Positions 42,064 through 50,801 of a DNA stretch of 64,000 nucleotides are shown piece after piece (the first letter of the stretch is position 1; every line of letters starts with the position of its first letter). The DNA comes from Bradyrhizobium iriomotense (GTDB lineage Bacteria > Pseudomonadota > Alphaproteobacteria > Rhizobiales > Xanthobacteraceae). The notes beneath the pieces are model-generated. The model was not told the origin of the DNA. It was given only the letters and a program-made list of their open reading frames with translations, and made no database searches. The stretch lies in the NCBI RefSeq assembly GCF_030160715.1, contig NZ_BSOW01000002.1, forward strand, positions 1 to 64,000, in the 5' to 3' direction. The position numbers and the translations under genes are program-made.

Positions 42064-42875
42064 GCCGCATCGCCTCCTTGCTGCGCGCCTCGCTGGCGGG
42101 CATCGTTCTCGCCGCCTTCGCCTTCGCGTTGATCGGCCCGCTCGCCAATCTGGTGCTGTGGTCGGTGGCCGAGCGTTGGTACACGCCCTACAAGCTGCCG
42201 GTCACCTACGGCACCCGGTACTGGGAGCAGGTCTTTCGCCCGACCGGCGATGCCATGGCCTCGCTCGGGACCTCGGTCTCGATTGCGGTGCTGACGGTCG
42301 TCGTCGCGCTCGCGCTCTCCGTCCCGGCGGGCTACGCGCTGGCGCGCCTGAAGCTGCCGGTGCGCGCGCTGTTCATGATCGTGTTTCTGCTGCCCCAGGC
42401 CTTTCCCTCGGTGGCGATCTACATCAACGTGGCGCGGATCTTCTATAATCTCGGCATCAACGGCACGGTGCTCGGCGTCGTCCTGGTCCACGCCGCCCAT
42501 GGCCTGGTCTATTCCGTGTGGATCGCGGCCGCGGCCTTCGCGGCGGTCGACAGGGATCTCGAACTCGCGGCCCGCAACATCGGCGCCTCGCCGCTGCGCA
42601 CCTTCTTCACGGTGACGCTCCCCCTGGCTGCGCCCGGTGTCATCGCGAGCGGCATCTTCGTCTTCCTGGAATCACTGGATGAGTTCACCGGCACGTTCTT
42701 CGTCGGCGTTCCGCAAGTCACGACGCTGCCGCTTCTGCTCTACAATGCGGCGATGGGCGGAAACTACCAGGTCGCCTCGATCACAGCGCTGATCCTCCTG
42801 GTACCATCCGTGCTCTTTATGTTGTTCATCGAGCGCTTTCTGCGCGCAGACGTTCTGGCGAAGGTCGGGGCATAG
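42060..42875 (+). CDS. ABC importer permease 2
   Basis: The 271-residue product starts with GTG at 42060, overlapping the stop of permease 1. It has six membrane helices, and its EAA loop reads LELAARNIGASPLRTFFTVTLP. It completes the importer with the ATPase and binding protein. The gene ends 22 bases before a dispersed palindromic repeat. Confidence 0.92.
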   Translation: MSRIASLLRASLAGIVLAAFAFALIGPLANLVLWSVAERWYTPYKLPVTYGTRYWEQVFRPTGDAMASLGTSVSIAVLTVVVALALSVPAGYALARLKLPVRALFMIVFLLPQAFPSVAIYINVARIFYNLGINGTVLGVVLVHAAHGLVYSVWIAAAAFAAVDRDLELAARNIGASPLRTFFTVTLPLAAPGVIASGIFVFLESLDEFTGTFFVGVPQVTTLPLLLYNAAMGGNYQVASITALILLVPSVLFMLFIERFLRADVLAKVGA

Positions 42876-42897
42876 CGCGCTCGCGTGCGGATCGAAG

Positions 42898-43002
42898 CTA
42901 GAGCATGATCCGGAAAAGTGCGAAGCGGTTTTCCGCAAAGATCATGCTCAAACAACAATCCAAAGCGCGATGACGATTCATCCCAATCTCATCGCGCTTT
43001 AG
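42898..43002. repeat. 105-bp repeat, left arm of a 499-bp inverted-repeat unit
   Basis: It starts CTAGAGCATGATCCGG and ends CATCGCGCTTTAG. It is near identical to the reverse complement of 43292-43396 (about five differences). Each arm is itself made of two imperfect hairpins (GAGCATGATC with GATCATGCTC, and AAAGCGCGATG with CATCGCGCTTT). I know this family as a common intergenic repeat of Bradyrhizobium and relatives. Confidence 0.9.
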
Positions 43003-43121
43003 TCAGGAACGGACTCGTCGAACGTGAGCTAAGACCACTCCTGTTTACCATTTGTTAACTCTCCGCTTCGTGCTGCGGGGTATGTGTGTCACACTCATTC
43101 ATCATCGAAGAGAGGGGATCG

Positions 43122-43295
43122 ATGGTGAATCAGACAATCGAGCGCATGTGGAGCACGGGCCTGTCGTTGCTGAGCCCGGGTTACATGATCGACCGGCTTC
43201 TGGACCAGATCGAGAAAATGAGCCCAATGATGTTGCCTGCTCCGGTCGACATGCAGGCATACCGGCAGAGACGCGTCGAAACGCGCTTCGACTAA
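43122..43295 (+). CDS. Small protein carried between the inverted repeats
   Basis: The 57-residue product starts MVNQTIERMW after AGAGGGG; a start at 43086 would add 12 residues. It is helical (GLSLLSPGYMIDRLLDQIEKM) with a basic tail. Its stop codon TAA is part of the right-hand inverted repeat. No family is recognised. Whether it is expressed cannot be told. Confidence 0.45.
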   Translation: MVNQTIERMWSTGLSLLSPGYMIDRLLDQIEKMSPMMLPAPVDMQAYRQRRVETRFD

Positions 43296-43396
43296 AGCGC
43301 GATGAGATTGGGATGAATCGTCATCGCGCTTTAGGTTGTTGTTTGCGCATGATCTTTCCGGAAAACCGCTTCACACTTTTCCGGATCATGCTCTAG
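43292..43396. repeat. 105-bp repeat, right arm of a 499-bp inverted-repeat unit
   Basis: It is the reverse complement of the left arm at 42898-43002 with about five differences, ending GGATCATGCTCTAG. Together the arms make a symmetrical unit with CTAG at both outer ends. Confidence 0.9.
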
Positions 43397-43429
43397 CGAC
43401 GCCGGCATCGGATCGAACCAGGTCGCAGT

Positions 43430-43732
43430 TCAGTAGCAGTATCTGGGATCCACGCGCACATAGGCGCCATCGGGGCGCTGCATGTAGCAGCCGCGCTGAT
43501 AGGCGTAGTAGCCGGAGCGGCGGCGCTCGCCTTCGGCGGCGATGGCCGCGCCCGTACCGGCGCCGACGATCGCACCAACCGCGGCACCGCGGCTGCCGCC
43601 GACCGCACCGCCGAGGATCGCGCCGCCGACGCCGCCGATGATGGCGCCGCCAATGGCATCCTGCGCCGTCGCCTCATGTACCGGGGCCAGCATCGCAACC
43701 GCCAGGCAGGCCATTCCAAGTCCTCGAAGCAT
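43430..43732 (-). CDS. Secreted glycine-zipper protein
   Basis: The 100-residue product starts MLRGLGMACL, with a signal peptide to about residue 24 (ATAQ). A glycine-zipper segment follows (about 26-66: GGAIIGGVGGAILGGAVGG and further G-A repeats), and then a short C-terminus with CYMQRPDG and PRYCY. Two cysteines could form a disulfide. Glycine-zipper proteins sit in or on the outer membrane; function is unknown. Confidence 0.82.
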   Translation of the reverse strand: MLRGLGMACLAVAMLAPVHEATAQDAIGGAIIGGVGGAILGGAVGGSRGAAVGAIVGAGTGAAIAAEGERRRSGYYAYQRGCYMQRPDGAYVRVDPRYCY

Positions 43733-44062
43733 CTCAATCCTCCAGTGTGACGTGGCCCTTCATATCGTTGGCGGCGGATTCGGGCCAGCGCAATCACGCA
43801 CTTTCAGGCGTGAGGCGCCACGCGATGTCGCCATGGTCTCAGATTTGGCGGGCGTCGGTCATACCGGCTGTGGCGAGGTCATTTGGTCAGGCGCACCCGC
43901 CCGCCGTCACGGCGCGATCCGGCGCTGGCGCATACCCGTCAACCGACCGCGTCCCGCTCGATCTTTCGCAGTCGCACAAAGGCCGCCCGTGCCTTCGGAT
44001 ATTCCTTATCCTTGGGATCGATCGTCAGCAGCGTGCGGCACGCCTGATGCGGGATCCCGCCC
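43733..44062. other. Stretch without a clear gene; possible coding remnant
   Basis: No complete gene is seen. On the minus strand between about 44,060 and 43,942 one frame reads like a protein tail (HQACRTLLTIDPKDKEYPKA then FVRLRKIERDAVG, stop). It has no start and directly follows the 124-residue gene in another frame. It may be a gene relic or the true tail of that gene after a frameshift. Confidence 0.4.
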
Positions 44063-44437
44063 TCAAGGCTCGATCCATCGTTGCACGGCTTCCGCCGTAT
44101 CCGCCGGATTGGTGTTGAAGCAGATCGCAGTGTTCGGCGCGAGCTGGTGCACGAGATTGAGCACCTTCTCGAACAGTAGCAGGCGCTCCTTCGGCTCGCG
44201 CAGGCCGGCGCCGATCACCACACAGTCAAAGCTCGCCTCGCGCAGGGCTGACGCGACCACGGCCTCCGCGGTCTCGTCGAGATCGATCAGGCAGCTCGTG
44301 ACGTCATAGCCGAGATCGGTGAGGCGGAGGAGCTGCGCGTCGATATGGCTGCGCACGAGCTCGGGTGCGAGCTGCGGGAACGCGCTGTAATCCGCGCTGC
44401 CTGGCTCGATGCCGATCGCGAGCACACGTTTGGCCAT
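44063..44437 (-). CDS. Hypothetical Rossmann-like protein
   Basis: The 124-residue product starts MAKRVLAIGI; the longer frame to 44551 adds a poor leader. It has alternating strands and helices (RVLAIGIEP, YDVTSCLIDL, FDCVVIGAGL, NTAICFNTNP) as in a small Rossmann or receiver-like fold, but without receiver acidic residues. It is a conserved hypothetical protein of rhizobia as far as I know; no function is assigned. Confidence 0.65.
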   Translation of the reverse strand: MAKRVLAIGIEPGSADYSAFPQLAPELVRSHIDAQLLRLTDLGYDVTSCLIDLDETAEAVVASALREASFDCVVIGAGLREPKERLLLFEKVLNLVHQLAPNTAICFNTNPADTAEAVQRWIEP

Positions 44438-44628
44438 CGCAAAATCCCATCGCAATCGTGACCGTTGTGGCAACGGCGATTCCGCCCGGCTTGTTCCCGG
44501 AGTCCGAACGGCCGGCGGGATCGGTCCACGTGCTTGACAGGCCGAAGTCACACTACCTATAGTGTTATGTTTTTATTTCTACTACCTTTTCCACTTCGTA
44601 TTTTCGAAAACATTTTTGGAGAAAGCAC

Positions 44629-45363
44629 ATGGTCATCAGAGCCGCTGCATTCAATCAGGGACAATTCCCGACGATCGCCTTCGTCAATCTGGCCAAGACC
44701 CCGCTGGGCGTCGATCTCACCAAGCTGGTCGCAGCCCTGGCCAAGCAGCTCCAGCGCGACTTCGTTCCGATCTGGGGATATCCGGCCAAGCTCTATGTCG
44801 CCAAGAAGGCGAAGGCCGGCGAATGGCAGGTCGTCTTTCTCGACGACGCCGACGAAGCAGATGCGCTGGGCTATCACGACCTCACCAAGAACGGTCAGCC
44901 GGTCTCGAAAGTGTTCGTCAAGACCACGATCGCCGCGGGCGAGAAGGTCAGCGTGACGGCCTCGCACGAGCTGCTGGAGATGCTGATCGATCCCGGCGCC
45001 CAGCTCTGGGCCCAGAGCGACGACGGCAAGTTCTACGCCTACGAGATGTGCGACGCGGTCGAGGAGGAGATCTATTCGATCGACGGAATCGAAGTCAGCG
45101 ATTTCGTGCATCCGGCCTTCTTCGAATCCTGGCACAAGCCGGGACCGGCGCAGTTCGACCATCTCAAGATGGTCAAGCGTCCGTTCCAGACCCTGAAGAA
45201 CGGCTATCAGATCGTGAGCAACGGGACATCCGCCCACGAGATCTACGGCTCACGTGCGAAGGAACGCCACTTCCAACATTTCGAGGTGCGGACGATGCAC
45301 CGGAGCGAGTACCGCAAGGACATCATGGCAAAAGCAGCGCGCCGGCCCAAAGCCGCTGCGTAG
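44629..45363 (+). CDS. Hypothetical protein with HELLE motif, possible metallopeptidase-like
   Basis: The 244-residue product starts MVIRAAAFNQ. A central motif TASHELLEMLIDP (about residues 112-124) is followed by YEMCDAVEEEIYSIDG. Paired 'HE(L/I)xE...DP' and 'E-x-C-D-x-V-E' segments recur in a group of phage and bacterial proteins that look like degenerate zinc peptidases, but the canonical HExxH is not present (HELLE). There is no signal peptide. The C-terminal 50 residues are basic with HHF-type motifs. The gene is alone on the plus strand. Function is unknown. Confidence 0.65.
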   Translation: MVIRAAAFNQGQFPTIAFVNLAKTPLGVDLTKLVAALAKQLQRDFVPIWGYPAKLYVAKKAKAGEWQVVFLDDADEADALGYHDLTKNGQPVSKVFVKTTIAAGEKVSVTASHELLEMLIDPGAQLWAQSDDGKFYAYEMCDAVEEEIYSIDGIEVSDFVHPAFFESWHKPGPAQFDHLKMVKRPFQTLKNGYQIVSNGTSAHEIYGSRAKERHFQHFEVRTMHRSEYRKDIMAKAARRPKAAA

Positions 45364-45381
45364 CCGCGTTCGACGCCGGAT

Positions 45382-46077
45382 CTATTGCCGCAGCATGATG
45401 AGGGGATCGGCGGTGTCGGGCACGCGCCGCCATTGCGCGTTGTCGTCGGCCTCGAACTGCCAGGCTTCGCCGGCCTTCGACATCAGGATGATCTGGCCGC
45501 GCTCGAGCCGCCATTGCGTCGGGTTGAACTGCGTGATCGCCGCGTCGCATTTCGACTTGAGGAAGACCTGGAAATTGTCGGGGCCGGCTTCGGTGTTGGT
45601 CAGCACGAGCGTGCAGACCGGCTCGCCGTTGCCGCGCACCATGGCCCAGTCGCCGATCATCTGGTCCATCGACTTGGCCATCGAGCGGGCGGCGGCGAGA
45701 TTTTGCAGGATGTAGACGCCCTCACCCTGCCGCAAGCCCTCGAAGATGCCGGCCTCGACCTCGGTGAAGTCGATCACGGATTCGCCGGTCGCATCCTGGA
45801 GCCGCACGATGTCGAGGCCCTTGACGCTCCAGGCCGTGATGTCCTTGGTGAAGGGCAGTGCGGTCTTGCAGGCCGGCTCCAGCTCGAGCTTGGAGGCATG
45901 GCCAGCCGCGTCGCCCTTCAGCGTCACCACGCAGGTCTTGCTGCGCTCGGTGGTGGACAGCTCCCACTGCCCGACCATGTCCTTCTTCAGGGTCGTCGCA
46001 TCCTGCGCCTGCGCAGGCGCCGTCACGGCGACGAGCGCCGCGACGATTGTCCACGCACCGACCCGAAGATGTGTCAT
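45382..46077 (-). CDS. Secreted AprI/Inh-family (metalloprotease-inhibitor-like) protein, two domains
   Basis: The 231-residue product starts MTHLRVGAWT at 46077, overlapping the dehydrogenase stop as ATGA; the upstream frame is antisense or shadow. A signal peptide ends about residue 25 (APAQAQ). Two similar beta-barrel halves follow: MVGQWELSTTERSKTCVVTL and MIGDWAMVRGNGEPVCTLVL each begin a domain with a conserved Trp and Cys. The family includes inhibitors of serralysin-type proteases and the Brucella Omp19 lipoprotein. A double-domain form is unusual for the classical one-domain inhibitors. Confidence 0.82.
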   Translation of the reverse strand: MTHLRVGAWTIVAALVAVTAPAQAQDATTLKKDMVGQWELSTTERSKTCVVTLKGDAAGHASKLELEPACKTALPFTKDITAWSVKGLDIVRLQDATGESVIDFTEVEAGIFEGLRQGEGVYILQNLAAARSMAKSMDQMIGDWAMVRGNGEPVCTLVLTNTEAGPDNFQVFLKSKCDAAITQFNPTQWRLERGQIILMSKAGEAWQFEADDNAQWRRVPDTADPLIMLRQ

Positions 46078-47066
46078 CCGCGACTCTTCACCGGGGTTTC
46101 CGCGACCGGCGTGATCGGAGGCTTGCCGGCAAACCAGGTCTTGAGATTGTCGACCACGAGCTGGTCCATCGCGTTCCGCGTTACCACGGATGCCGAACCG
46201 ATATGTGGCAGCAAGACGACATTTTGCATGGTCTTGAGCTCGTCCGGCACGTTCGGCTCGGCTGCGAACACGTCGAGACCGGCGGCGAGGATGGTGCCGG
46301 ATTTCAGCGCCTGGATCAGCGCAGGCTCGTCGACGACGGAGCCGCGCGCCACGTTGACCAGCACACCGCGGGGACCGAGCGCCTTCAAGACCTCCGCATT
46401 GATCATCTTGTTGGTGCTGGCGCCGCCGGGGACGATCACCATCAGTGTATCGACCGCCTTCGCCATCTCGATCAGGTCGGGATAGTGCTTGTAGGACACG
46501 TCCTTGGACGGATTGCGCGAATGGTAGACCACCGGCACCAGCGAGGCATCGAGCCGGCGCGCGATCGCCTGGCCGATCCGACCCATGCCGACGATGCCGA
46601 CCTTGCGGTCGCGCAGCGAGCCGACGCTCAGGGGATAGTTCTGGGTCTGCCACAGGCCGGAGCGCACATAGCGATCGGCCTTGATGAACTCGCGCAGCGT
46701 GGCGAGCAGAAGACCCATCGCGACGTCGGCGACCTCCTCGGTCAGCACGTCAGGCGTATTGGTGACGACGATATTGTGCTCACTCGCATACTTGGCATCG
46801 ACGTGGTCGTAGCCGACGCCGAAGCTCGCCACGATCTCGAGCTTCGGGAAGTGCGATAATGAATCCTTGTCGGCCCGCACCGTGTGATAAGTCACGGCCA
46901 CGCCGCGGATTTTTTCGCGGACGGCGGGCGTCAGGCGCTCGAGGTCGGCCCGCGTCTCCGCCTTGTGCACGACGAAATGGTCGGAGAAGCCATTTTCGAG
47001 AATCGGCCGCACCGGCCCATAGATCAGAAGATCGATCTTCTCGGACGAAATCGGAGCGGCCGTCAT
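46074..47066 (-). CDS. D-isomer-specific 2-hydroxyacid dehydrogenase (GhrB/glyoxylate-hydroxypyruvate reductase type)
   Basis: The 330-residue product starts MTAAPISSEK. The NAD(P)-binding motif is VGIVGMGRIGQAIARRL (GxGxxG). The catalytic Arg lies in NVARGSVVDE, Glu in the DVFAAEP region and His in LLPHIGSAS. Arg after the second strand (YHSRNPS) favours NADPH. The enzyme reduces glyoxylate, hydroxypyruvate or a related keto acid. It overlaps the ABC permease upstream by one base and the AprI-like gene downstream, so it is part of the importer operon; the imported compound may be an organic acid precursor. Confidence 0.9.
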   Translation of the reverse strand: MTAAPISSEKIDLLIYGPVRPILENGFSDHFVVHKAETRADLERLTPAVREKIRGVAVTYHTVRADKDSLSHFPKLEIVASFGVGYDHVDAKYASEHNIVVTNTPDVLTEEVADVAMGLLLATLREFIKADRYVRSGLWQTQNYPLSVGSLRDRKVGIVGMGRIGQAIARRLDASLVPVVYHSRNPSKDVSYKHYPDLIEMAKAVDTLMVIVPGGASTNKMINAEVLKALGPRGVLVNVARGSVVDEPALIQALKSGTILAAGLDVFAAEPNVPDELKTMQNVVLLPHIGSASVVTRNAMDQLVVDNLKTWFAGKPPITPVAETPVKSRG

Positions 47067-47887
47067 CAGTTTTCCTTTCCAAGGGCGCTTTCATGCCAGC
47101 GCCGTAAAACGAGGTGCGAAATTAGCGCCAGCACCCCATAGATGACAATCCCGGCAAGCGACAGCAAAAGCAGCGCTGCGAACATGCGAGGTATGTTGAG
47201 ACGATAGCCGGATTCGGCGATCCGGTAGGCAAGACCCGATCCGGCCCCGGCCGTTCCCGCCGCGATCTCGGCGACCACGGCGCCGATCAGCGACAGGCCG
47301 CCGGCAATGCGCAGGCCGCCGAAGATGTAGGGCAAGGCCGCCGGCAATTTCAGCAAACGCAGGGTTTGCAGCTTCGAGGCGCCATAGAGCTGGAACAGGC
47401 CGGCGAGGTTGCGGTCGACCGAATTCAGCCCGAGCGTGGTGTTGGACAGCACCGGGAAGAACGCGACGATGAAGGCGCAGACCACGACGGCGGTTTCCTG
47501 GTCGAGATAGATCAGGAGCAGCGGCGCGATCGCGATCACCGGCGTCACCTGCAGGATGACCGCATACGGGAACAGCGAATATTCCACCCATTTCGACTGG
47601 TTGAACAGCAGCGCCAGCGCGATGCCGCCGAGGCTGGCTGCGATAAAACCCTCGAGCGTGGTGAGCAAGGTGGTGGCCAGCGATTGCGACAGCACCGCCC
47701 AGTCCTTGATCAGCGTCAGCAACACGGCTGAGGGCGCCGGCAGCACATAAGGCGGGATCTGCTTGATGCGGACCACGAATTCCCAGGCGATGAGGCCTGC
47801 CGCAAAGACGACGACCGGAAACGCGAAGCGCGCGACGCGCCAAGCGCCATTCTCGGGCTTTGCCGGAGCGACGGGCTCTGCGCTCAT
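47066..47887 (-). CDS. ABC importer permease (SsuC/ThiX/NMT1-associated type)
   Basis: The 273-residue product starts MSAEPVAPAK; the ATG overlaps the ATPase stop as ATGA. It has six membrane helices and the EAA-like loop LYGASKLQTLRLLKLPAALP. It belongs to the nitrate/sulfonate/taurine/thiamine-precursor class of permeases. Together with the ATPase and the binding protein it forms one importer. Confidence 0.92.
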   Translation of the reverse strand: MSAEPVAPAKPENGAWRVARFAFPVVVFAAGLIAWEFVVRIKQIPPYVLPAPSAVLLTLIKDWAVLSQSLATTLLTTLEGFIAASLGGIALALLFNQSKWVEYSLFPYAVILQVTPVIAIAPLLLIYLDQETAVVVCAFIVAFFPVLSNTTLGLNSVDRNLAGLFQLYGASKLQTLRLLKLPAALPYIFGGLRIAGGLSLIGAVVAEIAAGTAGAGSGLAYRIAESGYRLNIPRMFAALLLLSLAGIVIYGVLALISHLVLRRWHESALGKEN

Positions 47888-48699
47888 AGCACCGACTGCC
47901 CGGAATAGGACGGCGCGAGCGCGCTCGACACCTTGCGGCAATAATCGGCATAGCCGGCGGAGGTGCGAAACTCTTCCCCGCGCGGCTCGACGGTCTCGAT
48001 ACGGATGTCGGCGCCGATCCTGCCCGGCCGCGCCGTCATCACCACGACGCGCTGGGAGAGATAGACGGATTCGAACACCGAATGGGTGACGAAGATGACG
48101 GTCTTGCGCAGGCGCCGCCATAGCGCGAGCAGGTCGTTGTTGAGACGAAAGCGCGTGATCTCGTCGAGCGCCGCAAACGGCTCGTCCATCAAGAGGATGT
48201 CGGGATCGGTGACGAGCGCACGCGCCAGCGAGACCCGCATCTTCATGCCACCGGAGAGCTCGCGCGGAAAGGCGCCGGCAAAATCGGCAAGGCCCACGCT
48301 GGCAAGCGCCTCATCCACGCGCGCGTTCGCCTCGGCCTTGCCGGCGCCTGCAAGCTTCAGCGGCAGCCGCACGTTCTCGCGCACGCTGGTCCAGGGCATC
48401 AGCGTCGGCTCCTGGAACACGAAGCCGATGGCATGCCCCGGCCGCGTCACACCCTCATGGCGCGAGACCCGCACAGTTCCCGTGCTCGGCGCGCTCAAGC
48501 CCGCAATCAACCGCAGCACCGTCGACTTGCCGCAACCGGACGGCCCGAGCAGCGAGATGAACTCGCCCTTGCGCACGGCAAGGTCGAACGGCCCGAGCGC
48601 CATCACACCGTTGTCATAGGCTTTCGTCACGCCGCGCAGACTGACGGCCAGCGCCGTCAGCCCGACATCGCCCCCGGACGAAGCTCTGACGTCCGCCAT
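47884..48699 (-). CDS. ABC importer ATPase (SsuB/TauB/ThiZ class)
   Basis: The 271-residue product starts MADVRASSGG. Walker A GPSGCGKST, signature LSGGMKMRVSLARAL, Walker B ILLMDEP and the switch region VTHSVFESVYLS are present. The 'GGMKMRV' form of the signature is typical of the nitrate/sulfonate/taurine class. It starts ten bases after the binding-protein gene. Confidence 0.93.
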   Translation of the reverse strand: MADVRASSGGDVGLTALAVSLRGVTKAYDNGVMALGPFDLAVRKGEFISLLGPSGCGKSTVLRLIAGLSAPSTGTVRVSRHEGVTRPGHAIGFVFQEPTLMPWTSVRENVRLPLKLAGAGKAEANARVDEALASVGLADFAGAFPRELSGGMKMRVSLARALVTDPDILLMDEPFAALDEITRFRLNNDLLALWRRLRKTVIFVTHSVFESVYLSQRVVVMTARPGRIGADIRIETVEPRGEEFRTSAGYADYCRKVSSALAPSYSGQSVL

Positions 48700-48709
48700 C
48701 GGCTCGCTT

Positions 48710-49732
48710 TTACGGCTTGCCCGGACGCAGCTCGACGCCGACGCCTTTGTTGACGAAGCGCAGCGTATAGGACTTGCGATAGTCGATGTCGGAGCGCACC
48801 ACGCCGGCCTTGACCATCTTGTCGAAGAAGGAGGTGTAGCGCTCGTCGCTCATGGCGCCGATGCCGTTCTTCAACGATTCGCCGGAATCGACGATGCCGT
48901 ACTCCTTCATCTTGGCGACCGAATAGGCGAGCAGATCGTCGCTCATTTCCGGGTTGAGCTTCTTGATCATGGCGTTGCCGGCGGAATTGTCGCGATAGAT
49001 GTAGTTGTACCAGCCGACGATCGAGGCATCGACGAAGCGCTGCACGAGGTCGGGCTTCTTCTCGACGATCTCGCGGCGGGTCTCGATCAGCGTGGAATAG
49101 GTGTTGAAGCCGGAATCGGCGAGCAGCAGCACGTTGGGCTTGAAGCCCGCGGCCTTCTCCACCGCAAAGGGTTCCGACGTCACATAGCCCTGCATCGCGC
49201 TCTTGGGGTTGGCGATGAAGGGCTGCGGGTTGAAATTGTAGGGCCGGACGTTCTTCTCGCTGAAGCCGTATTCGGACTTCAGCCACTGGAAATAGCTGGT
49301 CATGCCCTCCTTGGAGACGAACAGCGTCAGGGGCTTCAGATCCTCGATCTTGCCGACCTTGGCATCCGGCTGCGTCAGCATCACCTGCGGATCCTTCTGG
49401 AAGATCGCGGCGATCGTCACGACGGGCACGTTGTTGGTGACGGCGTCGAACGACATCAGCGTATTGGCGGCCATGAAGAAATCGATCTTGCCCGCGATCA
49501 GCAGCATCCGGTTGTTCTCGTTGGGCCCGCCCGGCACGATGGTGACGTCGAGCCCGTAGCGCTTGTAGGTGCCGTCGGCGACCGCCTGGAAGAAGCCGCC
49601 ATGCTCGGCCTCGGCGACCCAGTTGGTGCCGAAGGAGACCTTGTCCAGGGTCTCGGCCCGCGCCGGCAGGACCGACACGCATGCGGCGATCAAGCCTGCC
49701 GTTAACGCTCGCCGCAGATGAAGGGGACGCAT
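48710..49732 (-). CDS. NMT1/THI5-type periplasmic binding protein
   Basis: The 340-residue product starts MRPLHLRRAL, with a signal peptide to about residue 27 (ARAETL). The mature part has VSFGTNWVAEAEHGGFFQAV, the N-terminal hallmark of NMT1/THI5-like proteins that bind pyrimidine thiamine precursors and related heterocycles or sulfonates. GPNENNRMLLIAGKIDFFM forms the second ligand loop. The ligand itself is unknown. The gene is first in the importer operon and is divergent from a creatininase-family gene. Confidence 0.9.
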   Translation of the reverse strand: MRPLHLRRALTAGLIAACVSVLPARAETLDKVSFGTNWVAEAEHGGFFQAVADGTYKRYGLDVTIVPGGPNENNRMLLIAGKIDFFMAANTLMSFDAVTNNVPVVTIAAIFQKDPQVMLTQPDAKVGKIEDLKPLTLFVSKEGMTSYFQWLKSEYGFSEKNVRPYNFNPQPFIANPKSAMQGYVTSEPFAVEKAAGFKPNVLLLADSGFNTYSTLIETRREIVEKKPDLVQRFVDASIVGWYNYIYRDNSAGNAMIKKLNPEMSDDLLAYSVAKMKEYGIVDSGESLKNGIGAMSDERYTSFFDKMVKAGVVRSDIDYRKSYTLRFVNKGVGVELRPGKP

Positions 49733-49855
49733 GATTGGACTCCGTCGATCGTTCTGGACCATGATAAACCACAAGAATTTCGGGGACGCGGCCGGCCGGC
49801 CCGCGTCCCCTCGAGACCTGCAAACTACGTTACAAATTCGCGCAAAGAAACCACG

Positions 49856-50662
49856 ATGAGACCATCCCGCGACTGGACCGACATCCGCTGGAGCGAGATT
49901 GACCCCGCGGAACCGGCGCGCTGGATCGCGGTCTTGCCACTGGCGGCGACCGAGCAGCATGGGCCGCACCTGCCGCTCGAGACGGATGTGCTGATCGCCG
50001 AGGCGTATCTTGCGCGGGTGCGCGAGCTCGCGCCCGAAAACCTTCCTGTTACGTTTCTGGGGGTTGAGCGGATCGGAATCTCCACCGAGCATATCGACTA
50101 TCCGGGCACGCAGACGCTGCCGACCGAGGCGGCGCTGAAGAGATGGACCGCGATCGGCGAGGAGGTCGCACGCGCGGGCCTGCGAAAGCTCGTCATCGTC
50201 ACCAGCCATGGCGGCAACAGCGCGGCGATGATGCTGGTGGCGCAGGATCTGCGCGCGCATCAAAAGCTGCTCGTGGTGACGACGTCGTGGTCACGTCTCT
50301 CCGGCGCGGAGCATTTGTTTCCCGCCGACGAAGTGCGCCATGGCATCCATGGCGGAGCAGTCGAAACCTCGATCATGCTGGCGCGCTATCCGTCAGAGGT
50401 GCGCAAGGATGCGATCGCGGATTTTGCTTCGAGCAGCATCGCGATGGAGCAGCAATATCGCTGGCTGTCGACGCAGCGGCCCGCACCATTCGCCTGGCAG
50501 GCGCAGGACCTGCATCCGAGCGGCGCCGTCGGCAACGCGACACTTGCCTCTGCCGAGAAAGGCGAGCAGCTCGTCGACCGGGGGGCGCGGGCCTTCTGCG
50601 AGCTGCTGGCCGAGGTCGATAACTTCGACGTGAACAGGCTCGCGTCAGGCCCCCTTTCTTAG
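49856..50662 (+). CDS. Creatininase-family amidohydrolase
   Basis: The 268-residue product starts MRPSRDWTDI. The metal ligands are seen in EQHGPHLPLETD, TSHGGNSAA and HGGAVETS, the full creatininase set. The family opens cyclic amides, for example creatinine or pyrimidine- and lactam-like rings, and also includes mycofactocin and FAPy-type enzymes. Being divergent from an NMT1/THI5-type importer with 123 bases between, it may act on the imported heterocycle. Confidence 0.9.
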   Translation: MRPSRDWTDIRWSEIDPAEPARWIAVLPLAATEQHGPHLPLETDVLIAEAYLARVRELAPENLPVTFLGVERIGISTEHIDYPGTQTLPTEAALKRWTAIGEEVARAGLRKLVIVTSHGGNSAAMMLVAQDLRAHQKLLVVTTSWSRLSGAEHLFPADEVRHGIHGGAVETSIMLARYPSEVRKDAIADFASSSIAMEQQYRWLSTQRPAPFAWQAQDLHPSGAVGNATLASAEKGEQLVDRGARAFCELLAEVDNFDVNRLASGPLS

Positions 50663-50801
50663 CTCATATCTCATTGAGATTCCTGGATTATCGGTCGGAC
50701 GTGGAGACCAACTTTTCGCGCTTCGAACCCGAACGCACAAGCCTCCGTCCAACTGGGCACGCGGGCCACAACGGACCGCCTCACCCCGGATGGAGTTGAA
50801 C

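Noticed and set aside
42898..43396. Complete insertion sequence
   Set aside because: The unit has inverted repeats but no transposase; the enclosed ORF is only 57 residues and unlike any transposase.
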